Below are positions 1-10,770 of a DNA stretch of 12,126 nucleotides, in pieces. The translations under genes were made by a program, and so were the position numbers. The stretch's first letter is position 1. Each line of letters starts with the position of its first letter. Below the pieces are notes generated by a model. The model ran no database searches, was not told the origin of the DNA, and saw nothing but the letters and a program-made list of their open reading frames with translations. Origin of the DNA: Ichthyophonus hoferi (taxonomy: Eukaryota > Opisthokonta > Ichthyosporea > Ichthyophonida > Ichthyophonidae); assembly GCA_002751075.1 (NCBI GenBank), contig NAOQ01000342.1, forward strand, positions 68,283 through 80,408, read 5' to 3'.

Positions 1-2455
1 GTCTTGAGACAAAGAGAAGGGGACAAGGGTTCTGTTATTTCTCCGATTTTACCTACTTTAACGAGCCAGAATGATTGGTCTAATACATATTTACCAGATG
101 AATCGGATATGTTGACCGATAATGATGACGTTGAGTCAGAATTGCAGCAAACCAGGATAGATTTACAGCAAGTTCAGGCCCAGCTAAAGGCTGCCCAATT
201 GGCTATGGAGGAAACACAGACAGATTTAAAAAATACTAATATAGTTCTGAAGAGAACAGAGACAGATTTAGGGGTTTCTGTGTCAGAACATGAGAAGACA
301 CGGGAAGATTTGGATAACGCACAGATAATTCTCAAGGATTTACAGAGAGATCTTGATAAAACTCAAATGGAAGCAGAGGGTCTAAGGAATGACGTCAGAA
401 TGACGCGTGCTGCCCTAAAAGCTGCGCGGGGCGATCGAGACAAAGCACTGGCTGAGCTGAAGATTGTAGAAAATAGCTTGGCACAACTTAAATCAACTAG
501 TAAGGAAAGTAATCGACAGTCAGAGTGTGATAATTGGCCTGGACAGGGTGATGAGAGGTTGATGATGCAATCTAAGTTACCAGATGATGACGTAGATAGT
601 ATGTCCGAATTATCTAATGATAATGCACAAAGGATAGCTGAGCTAGAGAAGGAAAACCAATTATATTTGCAAGAAATATCGTCACTTCGTAAAGCATTAC
701 ATGATGCAAGGCAACCCATAGAAGATCAGAATAAGATAGAAGAGTTAGAGAAGGAGTGGAGAGAGAGGGAGAAGGTTGCATTGGAACGATCAAGGGATCT
801 TGAACACGAGTTGGTAGTAGTAAGGAAAGATGCCGAGAAAACTATAAATGAGTGGGTTGTACAGGGAGAAGTAGGCAAGCAGGAAGTAGAGAGATTACGA
901 ATGGCTTTAAAGGAATTAAGGACACGTGTACAAAAGGAGGATAGAGATAGAGAGGAGATAGAGAAGAGAGAAAGGGATTTAATTGGTCAGATAAATATTC
1001 TGCAAACCAGTTGCCATCGATTAGAGGATGATTTGGAAAGGGCCAAGGAGGAAAATAATGCAATGATTGAGGATTTTAAAAATAACAAGGAAATACTATT
1101 GGATGGTGGGCACTCGTCGTCGGAAGTGACCCAATTGGAACAAGAAGTGAAGCAATTAAGAGCAGCCTTGAGAGATAATAGGTTGAAAGGGACACAGTAT
1201 AAGGAGGAGATGGAACATGCAATTGATTTGAAGATTATGGCTACAGAGAGGGTCAATGTTTTGTTGGAGGAGATAGTTTCTCTTGAGATGCAATTGGAAA
1301 AGGCAATGGAGGGTGAGCGTACAGCAAATGACAATGCTGGGAATGCCACTGCAAAGATTGATAGTTTACTGTCAGATGTTACCAATCTTAAGCATCAATT
1401 GGATAAAGCAGAGGTGAGTATGAAGACAGCCAATGAAGCCGCGTTAAGAGCTGATAGTTTGTTGGTTGAGATTAATGACCTCAAAGAACAGTTGGATAAG
1501 GCAAAGGAGGATGTGAAGACAGCAAATGAAATTGCACAGAATGCTCAAGACGAGTTACAAAAGGCCATGTCATTGGGTCTCAAGACCCCAGCCAATAAGA
1601 TAGTTGATAATGCTAGGACCAATGGATCTCTGCGGGGGGATACAACAGGGGAGATTATGAAAATTGAGGCGATTTTGATGAAATTGATGTCCAAGTTGGG
1701 GTTATTGGTACCCCATGCGGATGTGTCTAGGGAGATAGTAGTCAAGGGGGAACATATTGATCGGGTTATGCATATTTCTAGGCGTGTACAGCAAGTTTGT
1801 TCATTTATTGGTTGTTATTTGTCACTCTATCGTGAAGTTGTATTTCTTGCAGCAAACCCCCCCGGCAACTCACAAGTAGAACATAATCGCACAGCCATAC
1901 AGAAAGTTCATAGTCACCTGACAACAATGATTCAATCTAATAATATCCTTCAATCACATTTATCAGTCGGCCAATTGCAATCAACAACCCTTTCTAGAAC
2001 CAGTAACAACATGCCCTCGTGCACCCCTTCGCAATTGCCCCCTACACGCATTATTAAAGCCCACAGTAGCCCATCTTTGTCCAATAGTTTATCTTTACCT
2101 GGTTCGCCCAATCAAGCATATCAATATAATCCAGAGATTGCCGCTGAGGAACCTGAGCAGAGTGACCTAGAATCATTATCTTCTGCAATGGACCCAACCA
2201 CTACCGCTTACATACATAGACGTACCCAATCGGCGTACTCATCTTTCCAGGCCATCAAAGAATCAGCTACTCGACGTGTTTCAACCTCAAGTAATAGTAG
2301 TATGAACTGGTCAGCAAGGGTCAACTCGATTCGATTTGAAATGGGGAATAAGGTGAGAATTAAAGGGAAGCCAGCTTTGGCTGGTGTGATTCGATTTAAA
2401 GGGCCTACAGATTTTGCTAAGGGCATGTGGTTTGGAGTGGAACTGGATGAGCCAA
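1..2455 (+). CDS. CAP-Gly gene, large exon (5' end beyond window)
   Basis: One uninterrupted frame of 818 codons plus one base carries the whole coiled coil, the linker and the first half of the CAP-Gly domain up to LDEP. The exon ends after the first base of a split codon (phase 1). The donor GTAAGTG at 2456-2462 matches the consensus, and reading through it meets TAG at 2464-2466. Several sizeable frames on the opposite strand (363-719, 842-1063, 987-1385 and others) are shadows of this coding sequence. Confidence 0.92.
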
Positions 2456-4536
2456 GTAAGTGTTAGATTATATATTGATTGTGTATGATATATATATATT
2501 ATAGTATAGTAAAATATAGTATGATATAGTATAGTATAGTATAACATATATATAGATATTGTTCAATCTGCCATTTTTCTACCAATTTGTTTGTTAGAAT
2601 TCAGTACTACTAGTATCTGTTGTACTTATTTCTATTTGACCTGTTATGCTCTTATCTATAGCTAGTCTATCTAAATCATTAACACTAGGTAAGGGATAAG
2701 TTAAAGCTCTTGCGAGTTCTGCATGCAATGCACACATTGTTGTGGGTTCAGCGATGCTTTAAATTTCTTGCAATACAACTTGCAATACATGGTATAACTA
2801 CGGTTTAAATCAATGTGATTGTAAATAGGAACTATACAGTTAGTTATCCACTAATGGGTCATTGTTATAAGGTTATTTGTTTATGTATTTATTATAATTA
2901 AATATAGTATTTTATTGGCAGCCTAACAGAAATAATAGAAGTTAAATTGTGGGCGCTAAATATATTTATATATTTACTTATTATTTGATCTTGCATATAT
3001 TATTAATAGATCTAGCTCTTACACCCACCAATAGCATCTAAGATTAAAGGGATGCCTGTCAGTTGTTTTTTGCAGGTATTGACACCATGTTCTTTGTCCC
3101 ATATACATATATCCTTATCTATACATACTACAATATATACATCTACCCGTTACGAAAACCAAAACTCAACTTTAATCCATCAAAAGTCGGCAAGAATAAT
3201 GGCACGGTAAATGGCAAACAGTAAGTATGATTGATGATCTAATATTAGAACAAGTTATAACTATATTATCCTTAATAATATCGTAATTTGATTTTCATGG
3301 GGTTTAGACTGGCATATTTGTCTCTCTTACGCAATGAATAATCAATTACAAGCTATTAGTAATAGTAGATCACTTGCATTAATTGTTTCAATTTCTACAG
3401 TATAGTTACTTTCAGTAGTAATAACAATTATTGCATACTCTCAGCATTAGCACCTCTCATTGATCGTTTACACTGTGGTATTACTATTATCGCACCTAGG
3501 TATATTAAGGCAGGTATCACTCCTCAATTAGCAGATAATTATAACTACGATAGACAGCTACGGATAGAACTAATACACACGCCTTTTGTTATATCATATT
3601 CATCTCAACTTTCTATTGGACAAGGATCAGAGCTAAGAGCTGCCCCTATTACTAACCCAGCAAGAGACACTTTTAAGCAACACCTAATTGGGGTTAACTA
3701 AAGCCCGTGGACAAGTCAATAGAACTACCACAGATTGCCATATATACTATAATTATGGAACAGCCAATTATCATTCCTTATTATATTTACAAGAGTATAT
3801 CTTTTTATTTAATGATAACAATGTTATTATTTGCTTCCATTTTACACATCTCTATTCTTTCTTTCAACATGATTACCATCCGATGGATTGGTACATTTTA
3901 GTTTAACCAATTAACATGATTACATATTGATTGTGGGTAATATAGTGACAGATCCATTCCAATAGTAGAGTTTTCCTTAATCCTAGTGCTATTACTCATA
4001 ATAGATATAATTGCTTCTATTTAACAAACGTTAAATTTCATCAGGAATTAATAACGTTATTTCTCTTAGCCTACTTCAGGCGGGTAAGCCGTATTTATAT
4101 TAAGTATGATTACCACGAAAAAAAAATAAGCAAAGGCCTACTTGATTTCATAATTCAGGAATATGTTTGGTTATGCTAAACTAGGCATGGAGCAGTTTAT
4201 ACCTAAAGACAATCTTAAAATATTTTAACCAAACGGAAAAATGCCTCTAATTATTATAAGTGCGACTATCCCACACGTAAATTGATTTAGGACAGTGGTT
4301 CATCAAACAGCACTCTGTACTATACGAAATGTAGAATCGGAACACTAAATGTTATGTAACATAGAATCTTCAATTGGCTTCTACTGACTGTGTAATTCCC
4401 CATTACATTATCTACTACTCTATTCTTTCTTTTCCTTCCTTCCCTTTCTGTCTCTTACAGATATTTCCAATGTGCCAATCAGAAGGGATTGTTTGTTCTT
4501 ATTGACAGACTTGAAGCTTCACCACCTACCTTGTGA
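1..4536 (+). CDS. Coiled-coil protein with C-terminal CAP-Gly domain (3' part of gene, three exons)
   Basis: CDS join(<1..2455,3187..3220,4461..4536) gives 854 residues, counting the codon at nt 1-3 as residue 1. Residues about 43-165 and 200-522 are highly charged heptad-type coiled coil. Residues about 551-612 are a more hydrophobic helical stretch. Residues about 650-775 are a Ser/Thr/Pro/Asn-rich linker. Residues about 781-848 are a CAP-Gly domain: VRIKG, GVIRFKG, GMWFGVELDEP, then IGKNNGTVNG, YFQC and GLFV. CAP-Gly domains bind the acidic EEY/F tails of alpha-tubulin, EB proteins and CLIPs, so a cytoplasmic microtubule or plus-end role is likely. The frame is open to the left edge, so the true N-terminus probably lies outside; the first in-frame ATG is at 109-111. 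CLIP-170 and dynactin p150 carry CAP-Gly at the N-terminus. Here it is the last domain, as in KIF13B or TBCB, but I see no motor or ubiquitin-like domain, so I do not assign an orthologue. Confidence 0.9.
1352..1537 (+). repeat. Two tandem 93-bp copies (31 residues) inside the coiled coil
   Basis: Copies at about 1352-1444 and 1445-1537 align at the DNA level without gaps: GATAGTTT recurs at 1360 and 1453, and TGAAGACAGC at 1421 and 1514, both 93 bp apart. In protein they read roughly DSLL..(I/V)..L..QLDKA....KTANE. A more diverged related unit precedes them, with QLEKA at residue 431, 35 residues before QLDKA at 466. This suggests that part of the rod grew by duplication. Confidence 0.8.
2456..3186 (+). 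other. CAP-Gly gene intron, 731 nt
   Basis: The intron starts with GTAAGTG and ends with CAAAAG at 3181-3186. The 3' end has a weak pyrimidine tract. Branch-point-like candidates are CTCAAC at 3165-3170 and TTTAAT just after it. The first 100 bases are low-complexity TATA/TATAG sequence. A stronger-looking acceptor, TTTTTTGCAG, ends near 3075, but using it would place non-CAP-Gly sequence between DEP and GKNNG. I see no other coding signal in the intron. Confidence 0.8.
2485..2556 (+). repeat. Imperfect TATAG/TA low-complexity tract
   Basis: A run of TA dinucleotides is followed by about eight interrupted TATAG pentamers, beginning about 30 bases after the 5' splice site. The same pentamer family recurs, often as its complement, in introns of the kinase gene. 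Confidence 0.75.
3187..3220 (+). CDS. CAP-Gly gene 34-nt exon encoding the GKNNG motif
   Basis: This small exon completes the split codon as ATC (Ile) and encodes GKNNGTVNGK plus two bases of the next codon. In the spliced message LDEP-IGKNNGTVNG-KQYFQC matches the usual CAP-Gly order LDEPxGKNDGxVxGxxYF closely, which fixes both boundaries. The donor GTAAGTA at 3221-3227 is strong; the acceptor is weak. At 34 nt the exon is not a multiple of three, so skipping it would shift the frame and lose the peptide-binding centre of the domain. Confidence 0.88.
3221..4460 (+). other. CAP-Gly gene intron, 1240 nt
   Basis: The intron runs from GTAAGTA to a strong pyrimidine-rich acceptor ending in CTCTTACAG at 4452-4460. 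It contains an unexplained open frame at 3369-3701, a short ATG-started frame at 3707-3901, and a small inverted pair around AAACGTTAAATTT / AATAACGTTAT near 4025-4065. A run at about 3920-3955 (TATTGATT, GGGTAA, ACAGATCC) weakly resembles part of the dispersed repeat near 10319-10340, but it is too short to call a copy. Confidence 0.8.
4461..4536 (+). CDS. CAP-Gly gene last coding exon
   Basis: After the CTTACAG acceptor, the first base completes CAA (Gln). The exon then encodes YFQCANQKGLFVLIDRLEAS followed by PPTL and a TGA stop at 4534-4536. YFxC and G-L-F-V are the closing strands of a CAP-Gly fold, so the domain is complete. Only six to eight residues follow it, making CAP-Gly the terminal module. 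Confidence 0.9.
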
Positions 4537-4613
4537 TTGGACTAGGATTTTAATACATCTTTTTTAATTTTTATTTATATGAAGCCACATACTTAAACCT
4601 TTTCATCTTACTA

Positions 4614-4615
<2 letters not shown>

Positions 4616-4652
<37 letters not shown>
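4616..4652. repeat. (TTA)n microsatellite, about 12 units
   Basis: An uninterrupted TTA/TAT trinucleotide array, similar in unit and length to the one near 10737-10770. The flanks of the two arrays do not match. Confidence 0.95.
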
Positions 4653-4653
<1 letters not shown>

Positions 4654-4765
4654 GTTGGGGGTGGCAAGACAGTCGTTCTTGGAGTAGCCATTGTGTTTTA
4701 AAAGAATTTTAGAAGTGTCAATTACCTGGTCCAGCCCAATTTGACAGCTAGAGTTGTCACATGTA

Positions 4766-4771
4766 AATAAA
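4766..4771 (+). terminator. Candidate poly(A) signal AATAAA for the CAP-Gly gene
   Basis: This is the first AATAAA after the stop codon, about 230 bases downstream, and would give a short 3' UTR crossing the TTA microsatellite. Others occur further on (near 5210 and 5474). In DNA this AT-rich the hexamer is common by chance. Confidence 0.3.
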
Positions 4772-5759
4772 CATAATGTTGCAATACCTTGTTACAAAAT
4801 GGTAATATAGAGATACAGGAATGTGAAAATACATAGATATATAAATATAGAAAGCCATATATAGATGTAGAATTATATAGATAGATTGTCAGAAATTTTA
4901 TCTTCATATAGTTGAATCAAATCTCTTGTTTTGTCACATATACTCAATGTATCATTAAATAGATTAGTATTACATATTGTATCTTACGGTAATTAGTATG
5001 TAGTTAGTTTTAATTAGCATTAAAATATATATACACATAGCAACATGTGTAGGAATAAGCAATTCTCCCAAATATAACCAATATAATGTTATAGGTTACT
5101 ATTGCTTAGATTATTGGGATTTGTTATTTCGAGATTAATTGTATTTGGTCGCATGACTTGGTAGCACGTGTAACTATAAAAACACGCTCTGAGGTTTTGG
5201 CATCCTTCAATAAATTATGATTTATTATTTATTATTAGCTACTAGTCACTAGAAATTCATCTTTAAAGATAGTTCAAGAATTAGGCGCCCCTATGATAAT
5301 GGTTGAGGTGAAAGCATCTTTAGTGGACGCCTTTTTTTTAAAAAAAAAAAGAAAAGAAAAAGAAACCTGCCTTGCTCCCACATTGAAACTGTTTAAATAA
5401 TGGCTTGTAACATATGTACTCGGCAATGTTTGTTTTCATTTTCATTTTCTATTAGTCAGTAATCATTCGTGAATAAATAAGTTTTCCTTTTCAGAACTAC
5501 AGACTTCGTGGTTTCTTGATCACAATACTTTAATAATTATCACAACTGTTTAAAATATGTTATCTTTATTTAGATTGCTAGAGATTATATTTAGTAAAGT
5601 AAGCAATTGGAAGTCGCAATGAAGACAAATCACGGTATATTGTCATATTATATTTACTAGTGTTGAGTTTTGGCAGCCCCTTGAACTATGTTTACAATAA
5701 TTTTGTTAGTCACCTTTAGTAATAATATCTCACTGGATATTATCTATGACTTTCACTTC

Positions 5760-6245
5760 ATTGTGTTATGAGACAAATTACCAAAGAGAATATTAAAGAT
5801 AGCAGTAGTTCTTTTGTATCAATAGCTACGTTACTATAGATCTGTTGGTTCGTGTAAATGATCGTCTAGTTAATTTAAGTAGTTTTTGAGGAATTAGGTG
5901 TAAACTTTATTTTGCTTTTTGGCTTGTTTATATAGTTTCATGAAATTGATATAGACATGTCATAGATTAACCTTATTTATTGGTATCTAATTGGCTTTAT
6001 CGCCATTGCTACCTAATCTATTATGCCAATAGCGAATAATTGTGGTCATATAATATCCTTATATAGCTAATGGTTCACTGATGATTCATTGAGAAAATGT
6101 GAAGACCTAAACTCGACCTCTTGTGATTGATTTATTGGTCAAGATTGGAGTTAATTAAATGTGTTTTTTTATTATTCAAGCATTAATATAATATGATAAT
6201 GGCTACTTTATGGTCCTTGCAGCCTATCACGTTGAACATCTCACT
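5760..6245 (+). repeat. Dispersed repeat, copy A
   Basis: This matches copy B (about 9900-10530) in the same order and orientation. Shared blocks include ATTAAAGATRGCA, TTGTATCAA, TTACTATRGATCTRTTGGTT, AGTTTTTRAGGAATTARGTG, then CAAGCATTRATATAAT and TGRTCCTTGCA. The middle (about 5925-6095) aligns poorly. I find no clear inverted or direct terminal repeats and no coding frame, so the element class is unknown: an old MITE, an SINE-like element or a segmental duplication are all possible. Boundaries are approximate because the comparison was by eye. Confidence 0.65.
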
Positions 6246-6821
6246 AAAGAATGAGTCATCATGCTAATATATCAATGTAAATGGGACCGATTGTAAAGAT
6301 CCTTATTGACAAATCAATTTACCTGGTTAAGAACTAAAAGAACATCAATTAATCAACTAATATTGGACCAATTATTTCATGATCCGCTTGTTAGCAGAAC
6401 TTCGGCCGAAGTACGTCTTCATTTAGAATTAACGGTCTGCAACAGTATGATAAGGTAAATTTTTATAGTTATGTAATATAATACATTATCACATATAAGT
6501 GACCTAGTATGTAGCCTTTGCGCTGGTTACAATCATATATAAATGTAAATGCCGTAACACCCATAAGAGGTTGGCTCCACAGACTACCCAAAGACAGCAA
6601 AAGAATTATGCCAAGAACTGGTTAGTTCCTAATAAACTAGATTAATATATTCTCCAGTACCTAAAAGAAAACATATACGTAGGTAGGAATATAAAAAAAC
6701 TAGTCGGAGACCCTGACGTCTATGGACCAGTCCATATACATACCCACACATAATTATATAACTATTGCATACCAGATATCAATAAAAACAAATGCTACAC
6801 GTTCAGCATGTACCTTACTAC

Positions 6822-6827
6822 TTTAAT
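6822..6827 (-). terminator. CMPK1: Candidate poly(A) signal ATTAAA for the UMP-CMP kinase gene
   Basis: On the minus strand, ATTAAA lies about 60 bases after the TAG stop. It is the commonest natural variant of AATAAA, and no AATAAA occurs on this strand within several hundred bases. The position fits a very short 3' UTR. Confidence 0.35.
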
Positions 6828-6886
6828 CCAGACTAATTATACCAGCCTGTGACCCAGCCAGCTGCTGGTTTAGTATCGTATACTCC

Positions 6887-9106
<2,220 letters not shown>

Positions 9107-9107
9107 G

Positions 9108-9481
9108 CTGTAATACTAAGTTATGATTAATCAGTAATATAGAATATAAAGATATATAGGTATATGCTATCACACTATAACCTATATAAGGTGGTAATCC
9201 TTCCAATTGCAATGAATCCTTAAAGGATGGTTTTAGTATGATCATATAGTGGTTATTACACATACAACGCATTAACATAACAATGATTCTACATATACGC
9301 ATACATAAACACACTTTCAAACACATAATTGCACAACGACTCCATATAAGCATCTTTATGCACGATATACACGAACCTATATACTGTTCACGCAACAGCT
9401 TTAATTACACCAATACGCGAAAAACAAAATAGTAACCATAGCAACAAGCATAGAAACGAGGTAGTATACATATTCACTTAC
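9108..9481 (-). other. Putative 5' intron of the UMP-CMP kinase gene, 374 nt
   Basis: It runs from a consensus donor CAG/GTAAGT at 9481 to TATTACAG at 9108, or to GTATCAG at 9098. The long minus-strand frame 9048-9395 mostly overlaps this intron and reads the P-loop exon out of frame, so I treat it as a shadow. Confidence 0.6.
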
Positions 9482-9511
9482 CTGAATAAGTAACCTGGTC
9501 CTTTTTAGCAT
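9482..9511 (-). CDS. CMPK1: Possible alternative first coding exon of UMP-CMP kinase
   Basis: On the minus strand, ACCATG (ATG at 9511-9509, A at -3) is followed by codons for MLKRTRLLIQ, ending in phase 0 at a consensus donor CAG/GTAAGT. Joined to the downstream acceptor ending at 9098, it continues in frame as TVFVLGGPGAGKG, giving a 194-residue kinase. Joined to the upstream acceptor (9108), the same ATG instead opens a short frame that overlaps the start of the kinase frame. The exon may therefore be coding or purely 5' UTR. Confidence 0.4.
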
Positions 9512-9532
9512 GGTATTTGGATTGGATCTTCA

Positions 9533-9538
9533 TTTATA
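9533..9538 (-). promoter_or_regulatory. CMPK1: Possible TATA box (TATAAA) upstream of the kinase gene
   Basis: TATAAA followed by TG lies about 22-27 bases before the ACCATG and about 50 bases before the first donor on the minus strand. If it is a TATA box, transcription would begin very close to that ATG. TATA-like words are frequent here, so the call is weak. Confidence 0.25.
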
Positions 9539-9899
9539 TTTCAGCAGCGCTTATATTGCGACACAATACCCAATGTGCTGTGCGTTAATTAATTACTATA
9601 ATTAAAATAGCTTAATATGGTATATATCCAATCACATACCATGCACAATTGGCACAATTGTATTAATAGATTTATGCATAGCCTTATGTGAAGATAGTTC
9701 CAACATCCCCACATTAATTTCTATGGTAATAATTGGCTTTAATTGCCAATAAAAAGCCAATGACTCCTCTAGCTAATGTTATTTTAAGTTTTAATTAGTG
9801 ATTAATATTAGTTGGATCAAATAGTTTTTGGGTTAAGTAATAATTACCACAATATAGTTTTAAAGTCATATTTTAATCAGAACACGTCTTTTTCTGAAC

Positions 9900-10530
9900 G
9901 GGACATGTTTTGAGATACAAATAAACAAATAACTAGATAGAGGACATTAAAGATGGCAAAGAGTTATCTTGTATCAAGTTACTATGATCTATTGGTTTAT
10001 GTAAGTAAATATCATATAGTATATATGGTTATCGTATATAAGGTTATAGTAAACTTTATAGTGTTAAGATACACATAACTAAATAGAGTATAGAGTATAG
10101 TAATGATAGCGGCGGTAATTTTATAACAATGGTCAAGTTACTATGACCTATTGGTTTGCATAAGTGAATACCAAATTAATCTAGTAATTAATTCAAATAG
10201 TTTTTAAGGAATTAAGTGTCCTTATTTCATTCAAATATTTCGTATGAATCATTCCCTCATTAGTGAGAGCTTTCAGCAGCACTCCTCTATTTGATTGCTG
10301 ATTAATTATTATCCACGTATTGATTCAGGGTAACAGATCCTAATAATAATGGATTGCAAGAATTGCTAGGTCTAGAACCGATCTCTTGGGATTTGAATGA
10401 TAATGGCGAGAATAATGTATCTGTCAAGGTCATAGTTGATCAAATATAATTTTGATCCAAGCATTGATATAATTGGATCAATGAACTATGTATGATCCTT
10501 GCATCCAATCATCTGCAACCAGTTCACTAT
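9900..10530 (+). repeat. Dispersed repeat, copy B, with internal duplication
   Basis: Same orientation and block order as copy A (5760-6245). It is longer because its first block is present twice: AAGTTACTATGATCTATTGG with following GTAAGTAAATA near 9976-10010, and a diverged repeat of it near 10135-10170. The second half contains an inverted pair, TGATCCAA at 10453-10460 and TTGGATCA at 10473-10480. A further scrap (CAAATAGTTTTTGGGTTAAG, about 9818-9837) resembles the AGTTTTTRAGG block and may be a remnant of another unit. No coding frame is seen. Confidence 0.65.
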
Positions 10531-10733
10531 TATTTTCCATAGAGAGCGTAAGTTGGCATTTTTTGGCAGAGCTTTCAATAAAGATGTAAAGGAGATGCAT
10601 AGGCTGTGGTAGAAAATTTGAAGTGATAGAAACATGTTATATATGATATAATACAATACAATCCTGCTATCCTCATATCTATATTGTTTTTCTGTTTCTT
10701 CTAGTTATTACAACTTCTCCTTTGTATCATTAC

Positions 10734-10736
<3 letters not shown>

Positions 10737-10770
<34 letters not shown>
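10737..10770. repeat. (ATT)n microsatellite, about 11 units
   Basis: An uninterrupted ATT/TTA array in the flank upstream of the kinase gene. Confidence 0.95.

Larger units (their letters stand above)
4537..6886. other. Non-coding spacer between convergent genes
   Basis: The CAP-Gly gene reads in from the left and the kinase gene from the right, so this 2.35 kb holds both 3' UTRs plus spacer. It contains a TTA microsatellite, a T8A11 tract at 5332-5350, dispersed repeat copy A, a 14-nt GC-rich palindrome ACTTCGGCCGAAGT at 6399-6412 and a small hairpin TATGGAC/GTCCATA near 6720-6737. Short frames at 4722-4907 (-) and 5293-5400 (+) have low-complexity composition and no splice or family support. 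I see no further gene. Confidence 0.7.

Noticed and set aside
363-2547. Open frames on the minus strand opposite the coiled-coil exon
   Set aside because: They lie antisense to a clearly coding exon, have Ser/Leu-rich shadow composition and show no family motif or splice structure.
3707-3901. Hydrophobic 64-codon frame considered as a nuclear copy of a mitochondrial membrane-protein gene
   Set aside because: I could not match it to any mitochondrial protein signature. Hydrophobic translations are expected from T-rich DNA, so it is only mentioned alongside the neighbouring open frame.
4722-4907. 61-codon minus-strand frame after the CAP-Gly gene
   Set aside because: Tyr/Ile-rich translation of low-complexity ATA/TAT sequence; no support.
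5293-5400. Small plus-strand frame of 35 codons with a Lys-rich tail
   Set aside because: The Lys-rich part is a homopolymer A tract; there is no homology or transcript signal.
5482-5535. Strong acceptor-like TTTTCCTTTTCAG followed by a short open stretch to TAA, a possible alternative last exon of the CAP-Gly gene
   Set aside because: Exon 3 already ends the protein with a stop and no convincing donor precedes that stop. Pyrimidine-rich AG sites are common by chance here.
10453-10480. Short inverted repeat TGATCCAA / TTGGATCA considered as a transposon terminal repeat or terminator
   Set aside because: The stem is only 8 bp with a 12-nt loop, it sits inside the repeat rather than at its ends, and copy A does not preserve both arms.
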